This document shows, in pieces, positions 23,265-34,692 of a stretch of DNA of 64,000 bases (position 1 is the stretch's first letter; every line of letters starts with the position of its first letter). The stretch is from assembly GCA_037447655.1 (NCBI GenBank), contig JBBHKE010000684.1, forward strand, positions 247,064 through 311,063, given 5' to 3'. The DNA is from Zygnema cylindricum (Eukaryota > Streptophyta > Zygnematophyceae > Zygnematales > Zygnemataceae). The position numbers and the translations under genes were made by a program. A model generated the notes under the pieces. The model was given only the letters and a program-made list of their open reading frames with translations, did not search any database and was not told where the DNA came from.

Positions 23265-23609
23265 TTTTTTTTCTACTTCATCATTTTGTGTACAGGATAG
23301 GGCGGAAAGGTTTTTTATTTATTTCTTACTTCTTTATTTATCTTAACTTGTTACTCCTCTATCCTTTTTAGTCTTTTTAAGCCCTTTACTTCCCCTAAGA
23401 TGTAGGGAACGAGCTTCAGGAACGAAGTAAACGTTTTGAGGTCTGGAAATATCGTATCATAGTCGTCTTCCTTTTTTTTCCTTTTCTTTCTCTTCCTTTT
23501 TTTTTGTCCTTTCTTCTTTTGTCTCGAGTTTACAAATAACTATTGATCTAGGAAACCAGACTGGAATCCTAGCTGAGAGAGAGAGGGAGGGAAGGAGAGA
23601 GAGGGGAGG

Positions 23610-23655
<46 letters not shown>

Positions 23656-25468
23656 CACAAAATTATGTTATTCTGTATTCAGGAAGTACAGGATTGGTGT
23701 TTTTAAGTCATTAATTTGGAAATTAACTTAAGTTATTTAAGTCATTAAGTTTACTGTTAACTCAAAACAGAAGCCTCCCTTCAAAAAAATAATAATAATA
23801 ACGTCTGACTAAACTTTAAGCCACGGGGATATTCCCAAATTTTTCTGTCGAGAATATTGATACAGTTTGTATCAAAATTATCGTATTGTACGGAAATAGA
23901 CTCCAGACTTCTTGAAAATAATAGGTTCCGGCAGAAAAATATAGGTGCATTAATCATTTCTTTCCCCTTTAGAGAACCAAAAGAAGTCAAAGAAGTGTTA
24001 ATACTTTTCCTTTTCTTTGCCTTTGTAGAAAGTCTCTTTCTTTATTGAAAATTTATAATAATTTTACAAAATTATAGTTTCGCCATGTTTTTAAGAATTT
24101 TGCGAAATTATAGTTTTGCGACGTTATTGAAAATTTTACAATTTTATTGCTTTCGATCTTATTGGAAATTTTACAAAATGATGGTTTTGCGACGTTAGGT
24201 TTTATTATTGGTTTATTTGTCAATTAGCAAAACTTGTTATCTAATTGGTTATTGATTCATTTATGGAAGAGGTTGTTATTTTGACATCGTCTTTTATTGG
24301 TTTATTTGTTGACGAGAATAGGGTTGACCTTAACTTTTGTCGTTTTATTTATGGAGGAACTTTTGTCCTCTAGGTTGAGGTTTATTTTTTTTTATTTTTT
24401 TTTGTGGGTGAGGATGTTAAGTTGGGCCTTAGTTTTAATATTTTTACTTCTAGGGTTTTAGGGTTTTTTACGGTTTTTTACGGTTTTTTAGGGCTTTTTA
24501 GGGTTTTTGTAAGTCAGGCTAAGATAGGTCTTCAGGAGTTTAATTTTACATGTTATGATTTAGACAATACTAAAAATGTAATTTCGGGTTTAACCCTCTC
24601 TCTCTCCCTCTCCCTCCTGCCCTCCCACTTGTTCCCCATTTATTTGTCTTTTCTGCTGTTTTTTTATTGGTTTTTATTTTCTGCTTGTATCCATTGCATA
24701 CAGGGAATGTTTTTGTCTTTGTGTTTTTTTTCAGTTTTTTTCAACCTCCTTAACTATTATTGTTTTTAAAATAAAATTAGGTTAATAAGGTTGACTCTTT
24801 TTTTCTTGCATCGTTAACCGCTCATTCTAGAGTGAAAAAAAAAATGCATTTTATTTCGCTGGGAAGGGCAAAATAAGATGATTGTTGTTAACTTGTTATG
24901 ATTATGATTACAATATTATATTATCGTATTATATTATATTATATTATATGGTTATGTTTATCATGATTTTGATAACGATTATGTCAATTTCACTCTAGAA
25001 ATTACCGATTTTATTATATAAAACCATACTAGAAACCCTAATTCTCCACATTTGCATGTAGATGTCTGCTTCCTCCGTACTCTTCCACTGGTAGAAGAAT
25101 ATTCGCGTACGGCATTCGACTGACAACTGCACAGGAAGTTTCGTCAGTTTTATGTCTTCTTCTACGGCGACCGTTGGATGAAAGTTTCATCCAACGGCGG
25201 ATTTTCCCAAAACAATCCGTACAGAAAGGTAACGCGAATTCGGTCGTGATCTTTTTTGGCCAAAACATCACAAATAGAGTTAACGACATTTTGTAAGGAT
25301 GTGGACTACAATCTGCCACGTCTCCTTGCACTAAATTAGTATTATTGATTCTAATGTCGCATTAAGTCATTAACACTAATAAATATTCAACACTAATAAC
25401 GATGAGCGGAATAGCGGGTTCTTTTCAAATCGAACTAAACCATAAAATGAAAAAGCCTAAATGCCAAA
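23265..25468. other. Downstream intergenic sequence, no gene
   Basis: A GA microsatellite at 23573-23653, T-rich sequence with AGGGTTTT words near 24.45 kb, and a perfect 27-bp palindrome at 25171-25197 (CCGTTGGATGAAA mirrored around one base). At 25391-25409 lies CACTAATAACGATGAGCGG, an unoccupied copy of the target site of the element at 30893. Confidence 0.5.
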
Positions 25469-25531
25469 GGGTGAAGTTCCATCAGGACATTCTGTAATTG
25501 TACGGCCAACATTACAGGATTGCAAGAACGT

Positions 25532-25736
25532 GTATCGCTATAAGGGTTAATAATTTTTACGCCACTTAAAACATATTTTATCCGTACACACATTTTCGAT
25601 TTTTAATTTGAGACCGCCAATCGGAAGCTGAGAATCTTACCTTTCAATCGCAACCGTCGGATCCACAATCTGACATGTGTGTACGGAGAAAAGATGTTTT
25701 TAGTGGCTTACAAATTATTAACCGTAATAGCGATAC
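25532..25736. mobile_element. Foldback MITE, about 205 bp
   Basis: Inverted arms start GTATCGCTAT and end ATAGCGATAC-like, with GTTAATAATTT, GCCACTTAAAAC and CCGTACACAC all mirrored. Same family as 30720 and 39536. Confidence 0.7.
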
Positions 25737-26236
25737 TCGGTGTACATTTTGAATTTTGAACGTTTGTTCTATCGCGCAGAGTCTGTAATCCACGTGCACG
25801 AAATCTAGTGGTACCACGTAGGTTAACATCTGATATTAAAAATCGTCAATGATTTTTACACCGACCAAAAATCTTCATTTGCGTAGCTTTGTCAGGTACT
25901 ACGTCATTTTTTTAGGGTTGCTGTTCTTTCGCGTGACGAATGAGCGCTGCGGAAAATAGCGAGACGAATGGGCGGCAACAAAAATAGCGTGACGAAAGTG
26001 CGTTGCGAGATTTTTTTTGTGTTTTCCGTTGGATTTTTGAATGTATATATCGTGTGCGAAATTTTTTGAATTCCGCTGGTTGCCATCCTGACACGTATGC
26101 TCATTATACAACGTGTCGCGGCTCAAAATATTCTAAATTTTAAATAAAATAAAACAATAATAATTTTATTATTTATTTTTTATTGATTTATTTATTTTTA
26201 TTTTTTATATTTTTTGTAACTTTTTTGTAAATGGTT

Positions 26237-26274
26237 TAAATGGTGATGTACCTAGCGAGGTACATCACCATTTA
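26237..26274. repeat. Central palindrome
   Basis: TAAATGGTGATGTACCT is perfectly mirrored around AGCG. Confidence 0.95.
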
Positions 26275-26469
26275 CATAAACTTTTGAAGCGAATGCTTCC
26301 CAAAAAAAATATCCAACGGTCATTGTTACCTCCCAGACCTTTGGAGAATATTGGCAAGATTCTCTGTAATGTTGTTCGCGCATAATAACAAAACAAAAGG
26401 TACGCACTAATACGGAGAGGTCCGAATATTTGTAAACGACCTCACTTTTCGTCCGATGGAACTTCACCC

Positions 26470-27206
26470 TCTAATCATTCGCAAGCCTTCAAATGTCGAG
26501 CGTTTTTCCCGCATTTGTCGATTACCGTAATTGCCATCTTTATTTTGCAAACTTTAAATAATTAGCGTTGTTGTTCAAATCGTGCGATTTTTTCCTTTAT
26601 TCCGATTGCTACGTGTCATTCGTGACTGTTGAAAAAATTGCCAAAAATTGCGATGTACTTTCTGTCCGGTAAACTGAACGGACAATTTACGGAAACTGTA
26701 CAATATTTTACAGTAAATGTACAGTATTTTAACGTAAATGTACGGCTTTTTGTACGAAAAAAGTACGGACTTAGACGAAATGATACGTTGCACTTCATAG
26801 TACTTTCTATCCGATAAACTGAACAAAAATTTTACGTGAAACGTACGGAATTATACCGAAAATGTACGGACAATGACGAAAAGAGACGGGAACGGTACGG
26901 AAAATGTACAAACTGTGGCATATGTAAAATTCATTTTTGTTTACATGTACGGAATAGTACGGACGAAAATTCATTAACGATTTTTACTATTTTTTCAAAA
27001 CGTTTAATGCATTCGTTACGTATAATTCGTCGCGATTGAATCGTTCGCACTAAACGGTGTGAACAACTATAATAATTAGGGTAATGTCTAGTCGAACTTT
27101 ATTCTGTTTTGTGCGTAAGGGTCAATAGTTCGAAGTTACTACAGTAGACAGTTTTCTTTTTGTTTTCGTAAGATTAAAATATGTCGTCTTCTAAAGAAGC
27201 TTCTAA
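26470..27206. other. GTACGG-rich repeat, no gene
   Basis: 26.56-27.06 kb has many TGTACGGA words and resembles 6.74-7.2 kb in reverse. Confidence 0.4.
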
Positions 27207-27698
27207 GGGTGAAGTTCCATTATGACATTCTGTAATTGTACGGCCAACATTACATAATACTACAATTTGAACGAAGTTCCATTGCGCAAAGTCTGTAATC
27301 CCTGTTAGCAGAATTGTGGTGCCACGTCGCTACTGATTTGATATTGAAAATCGTCAAAGATTTTCACAGCGACCAAAACTCTTCATTTACATACCGTGTA
27401 CGTGCATACCAGGTCATTGTTCAACAAAACTTTTGTCCTCTTTGCATACGCCTTGTCAGATACCACCTCATTTATTTATCGTTTTGTTTTTACACGTGAC
27501 GAATGAGCGTTGCCAGAAATAATGTGACGACTGGGAGCTAACAAAAATAGCGTGACAAAAGTTCGTTACAAAATTTCGTTTGTATTTTTTGTTGGATTTC
27601 TGAATGTGTATATCGTGTGAGAAATTTTTTGATTTCAGTTGGTTTCCATCTTGACACGTATGCTCATTAACGAACATGTCACAACTCAATTTTTTTTG

Positions 27699-27731
27699 TA
27701 ATTGGTGATGTACCTGGTACATCACCAATTA
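27699..27731. repeat. Central palindrome
   Basis: TAATTGGTGATGTACC is perfectly mirrored around a single T. Confidence 0.95.
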
Positions 27732-28133
27732 TAAAAACTTTCGAAGCGAATGCTTTGGGAAAAAATATCCAACGTGTCAAGCGCGTGTGCATCTTCGGCA
27801 CATTTGCACTCCCAGGAGTTCCGGGGCTTCATTCCACTTTGTACGGACTCTAGCGTACGGAGAAGGAAGAGGATAATCAACCGGATCAGATCTTTCTATT
27901 TTCATCCTGGAACACTACGCAATTTAGTTCACCTTAAACGGAGGTCGAACTGAGGAGTTAGTCCGATGCAAAGTGTCTGATCCATTATAGTGTGTGTTCT
28001 ATGTAGCTCTAGTAGAGGGATACCTTAGATATCGACACGTAACATTTGGGATTATCCCGTAGAGCTTACTGTTAGCTGTCAGTATGATGTTAGTTCAGGC
28101 CCAACCACTGGGCAAAGCATTTATGACGTTGGG

Positions 28134-28285
28134 ACGAAGTTAGGCGGTTTCCCGTCGAATCAGAACTTTGTTTCGTTTTGTGTGTGATAGAAGGACCCTC
28201 GGGCGCTGGACAAAGTTAGGCGGTTTCACGTCGAGTCAGAACTTTGTTTCCATTTTGTGTGTTATAGAAGGACCCTCGGCCGCTA
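28134..28285 (+). repeat. 76-bp tandem duplication
   Basis: Two adjacent copies beginning AC(G/A)AAGTTAGGCGGTTT and ending AAGGACCCTCGG(G/C)CGCT, differing at a few positions. Confidence 0.85.
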
Positions 28286-29130
28286 ATCCAGCCGGGACCA
28301 GCCGTCTAATTTTTAGCCCTGAGTGTAGTACAGTCTGTTTTGTCTTATGTCAGTACGATAACAATTGCTGGTCGCTGATTGGCTTGTCACATTGCTTTGA
28401 CTTTGGAACTTGCAGTAGGACTAACTCTGGCTGTATAAGGCACTTGGGGCCGGAGGAGACAGGTTGCTTTTCAGTTTTGTCTCCTGAGATAACCCCCAGA
28501 GAATTAAATCAATCTTTCTGTTGGAGAACGGTTGCATTTTGTCGTTGACTCTATTGCCATCTTTGTTTTGGATTGTCTTTTGTGGAGACCGTAGCACGTG
28601 TGGGTAGTTGGCACTATCTCCTCTTAGGGCGGTCTGGACTTTCGCTGTTTGAAACTAAGAAGAGTCTTGTCGGATCCTTGCGGTGGAACCGGGAGGGGTG
28701 AGCGAGACTCATACCGACTTCGGGGCCATTGGGAGAGGTTTTCTTCTGCTGAGTTTGGTCATCTTTGCACTCCGGGGTATGTGAATTTGCTTCACCATTA
28801 TCATTCATTTCTATCTTTAATTCCATTCTCTGGGGCAAGGTGATATTGTTTAATCTGAAAAGCCGATATTTGTTATTTCTATATTTCTGCGTGGGAGTTA
28901 TTTGCACACTCTTGTGGTCATCTTTGGGTTTGTCCGGAGTTTTTGCGGAAAGGATCGGACGACTCTCATTTCCTTCCTATTCTTTGGAGAGTAGCTGGGA
29001 GTGTGGCATTTAGTGGGCTTCCAGCGGAGTAGCACAGTACTGAAAAGCCACTGTCCCCTTTTGTTTAAGAGGATAGCTGCTTAGGGTGGTGTATTTTATC
29101 AGAGATCTAGCTCATCTGCTCGTGTAAGTC

Positions 29131-30327
29131 ATGGGCAGAGTGGAAGCTCCGGATAGGGATCCTTCCGGTGTTAGTCCGGAAGAACAGGAAAGACAAGAAG
29201 GGGTGGCACAAGAGGAAGAGTCCCACGTGCCTGAGGAATCGGTCCCTTTCACCTCTGCTTTGAACATTGAACAGTTTCTTAAGGGATGATGCCCAAGCCG
29301 ATTGTCGTCGAGACTCCTCCGAGGCCGACAGAGAGGCAACCCTCACCTCCACCTCCTCCAGTCTTTTCCCCTGAAAACTTTCCGACGTTGTTCGAGGCTG
29401 CCAGGGCTAGGGCCACGGGGAAGGTAGAAAGACAACCTTTATCTCCCCGATCTCGTAGAAAGGGTTTGGCTCACAAGGAAGCGGTCACAGGCCCCCCTCC
29501 CAAGGTGGTACGTTATACCATATCGAAGGCTCCAATAGTGGAGACATACATGGATCCTGAACTCTTGACGGATCCTACAGATCCGGTCGTAAGGAGATTC
29601 AAGCCCTTCACAATATTCATGAGTTGAAGGTTAAGAAGGAGCTGGTGCAGCGGGTGGCCAAAAGCGACCGAGCCCGGATCATACGCCCAGTGGGAGGAGT
29701 AGTGGAGATCGTGAGTAGCTCGTCCGAGAGTGGCTCTCCCATCTCACCCCGAGAGCAACCGGAGATGCCGTCTACTTCACGACAACAGCCCACCATATCT
29801 CAAGAAATTGCTACCAGTAGACCTTCTAGGGGTAGAGCAACTTTTCGGGGCCGGACCAGGGAAGGGAGTGGCAAGCGGAAGATACCTGAGCCTAAGAGAG
29901 ATTTCTGGTTCAACCATCGGGACAGCAAAGGTTGATTTGCTCCCCTAGTCAAAGAAGAGCTGTTCTTTCCTTCTGCCTCAATTTCCCCAAGTTCTATGTC
30001 TCCTTCCGCACCAGTTGTTTGACCATCCGAAGGACTATGGCATTCAAGGCCTACGGACCCCGAATAACCCGGTTTGGGGATTGCGGATCTCTCGGGAGTG
30101 GTGAGCAGCACCCATAAATTGGTTGAGATTCTGCGATCGCAGGATAAGGCTACGGCGGGGGTCGGACCCGTCGCAATAGATTGGGATGCCTTGAAGAGGA
30201 AAGGAAGAAAGCATTGGAACAGGAGCTGATCCTGATACGGGAGGCTAGACGGAGATCTAGGGGTATCCTTAGTGGACAAGTAGCACCTCCCCGTAGAACA
30301 GGTCCCGCGACGGAAGTAGAACCTCTG
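29131..30327 (+). pseudogene. Gag-like, disordered protein remnant
   Basis: Successive frames are 29131-29289 (acidic, 52 codons), 29286-29627 (Pro-rich, includes PPRPTERQPSPPPPP) and 29624-29937 (Arg/Ser-rich, basic). Each starts in the overlap of the previous stop (ATGATG, ATGA), which suggests one frame broken by small shifts. Beyond 29937 a charged helix-like stretch (EEERKKALEQELILIREARR) can be read with frame changes up to 30327. No zinc knuckle or protease is seen. Confidence 0.4.
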
Positions 30328-30484
30328 AAACTCTGAGACCTCCATAAGTCCTCAGAGTGGACAGCTTCCAAGAAGCCTCTAGGATAATCCTGACCCCTTT
30401 GTGTTTAAGCAAAAATAACTGCCACCCTAGCAGACAAAAACTCTGACCAACTTCACCCCTGTGAAGACAAGACTCCCCTGAGTC
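30328..30484 (-). repeat. Fragment of a family E copia LTR
   Basis: TGAAACTCTGAGACCTCCAT and what follows is the reverse complement of the last 157 bases of the element E LTR. It is cut off at the 30485 transposon end. Confidence 0.8.
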
Positions 30485-30719
30485 TAATGGAACTTCACCC
30501 TAAATTGTAATTTTCTTAGACAATATAATTTCTTAAATGCACGTAGTCAAAAGTTCAATATTTAGTACCAAACCGGCTTCGAGTTGTGGATGTTGTGTCA
30601 CACCACGTACTACTATTGGTGTTAAAATATCGGCATCCCTGACCTTGAACCTAAAGTATAATCAATAATAGTATTTTTTCCTTTACCTATATATAGGTAA
30701 AATAATACAATAACACATG

Positions 30720-30892
30720 TTGTTATTTTTGTTTATGTTTTTTTTGCCACTTAAACATCTTTTCTCCGTGCGCAATTGTCAATCCGATGGTTGTAGGTTC
30801 TCTTCTTCCTATTGACGGTCTTCGATTGACAATGCGATAACAATGCACAAAGAAATGATGTTATAAGTGGTGAAAAAAATAAACACTAATAA
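30720..30892. mobile_element. Foldback MITE, interrupted by the 30893 retroelement
   Basis: Left arm GTTTATGTTTTTTTTGCCAC and right arm GTGGTGAAAAAAATAAACAC are inverted. The right arm resumes at 38799 with ATAACGATGAGCGGT, completing the terminus seen at 39536-39736. Confidence 0.6.
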
Positions 30893-30904
30893 TGTCATGC
30901 GGCA

Positions 30905-31175
30905 TTGTGTCGGTAGCTCGTGCGCACGATACTCGCACGCGCGATATTCGGCGCGCGCGCACGATATTACGCACGCAAGCGCGATATTTCTCATGCACGC
31001 GCGGTATTTCTCACGCACGCGCAGTATTTCACACGCACGCGCGATATTTCACATCCACGCACGGTTAAAGGCACGCCCGCACGGTTTTATGCATGCACGC
31101 GCGATTTTAGGCATACACGCACGATTTTGGAACGCGTGCGTAATTTTCGTTTGCACGTGCGATTTTACGCAGGTT
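30905..31175 (+). repeat. About 24-bp tandem array, CACGCACGCGCGATATTT type
   Basis: About 10 copies mixing alternating CG/CA with ATATTT. The second copy of the array is at about 37590-37850. It gives a spurious Arg/His/Ala open frame. Confidence 0.85.
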
Positions 31176-31400
31176 CATCTATTTATATGTTTCGGTGAAA
31201 GTACTAATTTCTTGCTAGGCGTTTCGTTTCGTGCGCAGGTACACACTTTTCGAGTATTTCGTGCGATACCTTTTATTTCGTGCGTATGTACTACGATTTC
31301 GAAGTATGGACGTGGAGTATCGTTTGGAGGCGAATCGCGATTTCCGTGTGACGCTTCGATACACCATTTATTTATTTATTTAAGTCGCGAGCCCATGTAG

Positions 31401-32216
31401 TAGAGGTTGCAAAAGTCGGAAATTTTCATACCCTAAGCTGACTTTTTTTTTTTTTTCAAAATCTAAGTAACCGACGCCCGACCGAGTTTTGTCATGCTCC
31501 AAATTTGTTAACCGTTAACCGACCTTCGTTTACGATTTTTTTTTTTTAACCGAATCTTGATTTTTCGCGATTAACCATGCCTGCCCTTAACCGAAAAAGT
31601 ACAAAATTAATCAATGTATGACGGAATAAGCCAATAATTACGATTTGTCGCGTTCTGTAAGATTTGCGAAATGAATAGTGTTACTACCGTGTCAGATTTG
31701 CGACGCTTTGTCGCGTTCCCTAAGATTTGCGAAATGAATAGTGTACTACTGTGTCAGATCTGCGACGCTTTGTCGCGTTGCCTAACATTTGCGAAATGAA
31801 TATTGTTCTACCGTGTCAAATTTGCGACGCTTTGTCGCGTTCCCTAAGATTTTCGAAATGAATAGTGTCATACCGTGTCAGATTTGCGACGCTTTGTCGC
31901 GTTCCCTTTGATTTGCGAAATAAATAGCTTACTGCAGTACCGTGTCAGATTTGTGACGCTAATCATGATGTCACATACTTCCACGATGCCAAAGAGTACA
32001 AAGTACAAGAATGTTGGATTATAAGGACAGTACAAAATTTTCATTTTTTTTGGTTTTTTGGTTGACCGACCGTAACCGACCGTTTTTTTTTCTTGGTGAA
32101 TCAACCCACTGTAACCGCCCGATCCCCAAAATTTGGCAACCGAATCTGTTCCGGATCCGGCGCGGGCGGTCTGTTAACGGTCGGTCACGGTTTCGGTTGA
32201 CCGTTTGCGACCTCTA
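31401..32216. mobile_element. Non-autonomous hAT element
   Basis: Termini TAGAGGTTGCAAA and TTTGCGACCTCTA, with an exact 8-bp target duplication CCATGTAG (31393-31400 and 32217-32224). The other A copy has no insertion at this point. It carries a tandem array at about 31650-31960. No transposase. Confidence 0.9.
31650..31960 (+). repeat. About 62-bp tandem repeat inside the hAT element
   Basis: About five copies of a unit containing TTTGCGAAATGAATAGTGT and CCGTGTCAGATTTGCGACGC. Confidence 0.9.
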
Positions 32217-32708
32217 CCATGTAGGTTCGCGCGCACATGTAGTTAAGGAGGGTTTTTACCCTCGGATGGTGGATTTTGTCAGGCATACGGCAGACGATGT
32301 TGGCCGCCTGTTGGCCAACATCTTAAGTAGTTCCATGCATGTAAAGTAGACTAGACGTAGGCTAATTTTGCTTAGGCCTAGCGTAGCTCTTACTTAGCCT
32401 AATTCTCAGACTTAGAGAATTTAGCTTTTGGACAAGAATTTTCTCTTGGCGGCTGAGCTTCTCTTTTGCTCACTCTCACCGATTGCCCACGTGTTTTTCT
32501 TCTCCTTGCTAGCTAATTGTAGAGGTTAGAAAGAGTAAGACTATTCTCCTTGTTTTTATGCCCTCGTTTTTAATCCACACGGCCTAAGGCCACGTCCGAA
32601 AGGTTTCCCTCCAAAGTTTGTCATTTGGTGGAAGTGTGAGATTGGAGATCGCGAGGGAGCACATCTGGACCTTGCTGTGCCTTCCTCCAGCAGCTTGACG
32701 GTTTGGTT

Positions 32709-34692
32709 GTGTGTGTGTGGCTTGTTTGTATTTCGGTTGGCTTGAAAGGAGTGTATTTTTGATCGGATTTGGATTTTCCCTTGTTCCGGTTGGAATATTT
32801 CTTGCTTTGCTGTCGTAACGAGATAACTCTTTTAGAGAATGTGGTAAAGACCAGAGAGCCTAGTGGCTACCTCTTGGCTTAGCATTCTTGTCCAAAAGCT
32901 ACACTTTTCAAAATCTCATTTTCTTAAAGTCTATTTTATTAATAACTTAAATAATTTAAAATATAAATTTTATTTCATTAAAAAAATATTTCCTTTCATA
33001 TCCGGTTTTTATTCTTGTTTTTGTCTTTCTATTTTCCTGCCTATTTACCTTTCATTTACCTTTCATTTTCAGTTTTACTTCTCAGTTTTGTGTGATAAAA
33101 TAAATCTAAAGGAAAAAAATATAAAAATAACATTATTTTCAATATAAAATCTATCTTTTCATTTCTAGATTTTCTTCCACCTATTTTTGAGTTGGTTTTT
33201 TTCCTTTTGATCAAGCTTTGTTCTTCTACAAGCTTCATTCTACTTTCTCTCCATTATTGCTTTTGCTTTCAGTTTTGCCTCTGAAGAAATCTTATAAAAA
33301 TAAATAAATTTATAAATTTTATTTTATATATAAAAAAAAACATTTTGTTTTTCTTTTTTGTTTTGTTCTTTCTTGCTGCCACTCTATTTCTGGTCTGCAG
33401 ATTTAGGTCTGATTTTTGGGTCAGATTTTAGGGTTAATCTGCGGAATTAGGGTTTTACTGCAGATTTAGGGTTTGGGCCGCAGATTTAGGGTTTGGGCGG
33501 ATTTAGGGTTTATTTTTTGAAAATTCTTAACCCTAGGTCAGCATAAAATCATTCATTGGTCGCAGATTTTTGATTTTTACAGCGTGGAATTAGGGTTTGG
33601 GAAACCTTTTTGCCCAATTTTACCGTATTTTGTGTTTTATTTTGAAATTTTCTCAATATTCCTCATATTTTTTTCTTTTAGTGCAACTTAATTTGTTAAC
33701 TAGTGCATTTTTATTTTGTGTGGGATTTGATATTTTTTTTCTTTTTCTCTTGTCAAATTTAATCATTCAGAAAACTTAACAAAATTAAAAAATATATTCT
33801 ATATATTAAGATTGCACGAATTATCACCGCTTTATAGTTGGCCATAGCGTGGCATAGCGCCGATATGCTTACCCTAGGATACTATTTGCTTTGGTGATTA
33901 GCGGTGGTTCTTGGCACGTTTATTCCGAACCGGAGCGGGTTCGATTCCAAGGAGCTCTGCAAAATCCGACTTGCCTCGACCAAGTCCAGTTCACTTTTAG
34001 TACTCACCAGAGTATTAAAGGTGTTTTGTAAGTATCATGATGCCTTGCGGGTGCAGGAGCGTTTCTTTGTAATTTGGACACTCGTGTAGGGGATCGGTGT
34101 GGATTGGTTTTGTTACGAACCTTTCTTTTTGAGCATTTGCATTTTCTTGGCTTTTCTTGCATGCTATCTGGTCGTGAGTGGCCTTGAGGTTTCCTGTACA
34201 TGTCTGGATTGGATTTTGTTTCATAGATCTCGCCGTGGGTGGCACTGTTTAGACAATTTTCTGTCTGTGCCGCTGTAGTTCTGCACCGAAAGGTGCCTGG
34301 ATAGTTCTCTGTTTGTTTTTATAGATCTGGCCCTTCGGCCTTGCCCCATTGTTTGCAGGGTAGAGGTTTAGGTATTCCGGCTTTTTGCTAGATCAAACCA
34401 CCGGGTCTTGATAGAGACTTCATGTGTGTTGACTTTTCTTGTGTGGTTTGGCCTTCCATTTGACGCACCTCGATTAGGTAGTTTTGTTCTTTTATAGTCT
34501 TATTTAAGGGTTTTCTCTTCGTGTATGCCCACGGATTGGGATAACTTACATTATCAATCCGGATCTACCCGCGGCGGGACAGTTTTCCATCCACCGCAGT
34601 GAGATCTTTCCAGTTTCTCCAAGTCTACGGACGCACCATTTTCGGTTGCGGTCCTAAATCTCCGTTAGTTCTGTCAGGGTCTGACATCTAAG
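32709..34692 (+). other. Long leader of the split-repeat element
   Basis: Two kilobases with no supported frame. It contains clustered CAGATTTAGGGTTT words (33.41-33.6 kb), T-rich segments and a GC-richer stretch from 33.8 kb that runs into gag. Confidence 0.5.

Larger units (their letters stand above)
25469..26469. mobile_element. PIF/Harbinger-like element with a nested foldback MITE
   Basis: Ends GGGTGAAGTTCCATCA and GATGGAACTTCACCC, homologous to the 27207 element and to 1855-3274. Flanking triplets AAA and TCT do not match, so one flank has changed. The palindrome is at 26237-26274. Confidence 0.65.
27775..30327 (+). mobile_element. Truncated retroelement (LTR/leader plus gag-like frames)
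   Basis: Begins TGTCAAGCGCG directly after transposon sequence. It holds a 1.3-kb non-coding leader and then gag-like frames. No polymerase part remains. The superfamily is undetermined. Confidence 0.45.
27207..30500. mobile_element. PIF/Harbinger-like element split by retroelement DNA
   Basis: Left end GGGTGAAGTTCCATTA and right end TAATGGAACTTCACCC (30485-30500), with TAA on both sides. About 570 bp of typical element precede foreign sequence starting at 27775. Roughly 150 bp of the right part, present in the 25469 element, is missing. Confidence 0.65.
30893..32708 (+). repeat. A1 repeat
   Basis: Matches A2 (37567-38562) closely once the hAT element at 31401-32216 is removed. It contains the CG-rich array at about 30905-31175. 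It lacks the B segment that follows A2. Confidence 0.8.

Noticed and set aside
28168-28548. 126-codon frame across a 76-bp duplication
   Set aside because: Lies in the non-coding leader of a truncated retroelement. The frame comes from the duplicated unit and shows no domain.
30867-31400. 177-codon frame rich in His, Ala, Arg and Tyr
   Set aside because: Arises from the 24-bp tandem array in the A1 repeat. The A2 copy gives a similar artefact at 37422-37883.
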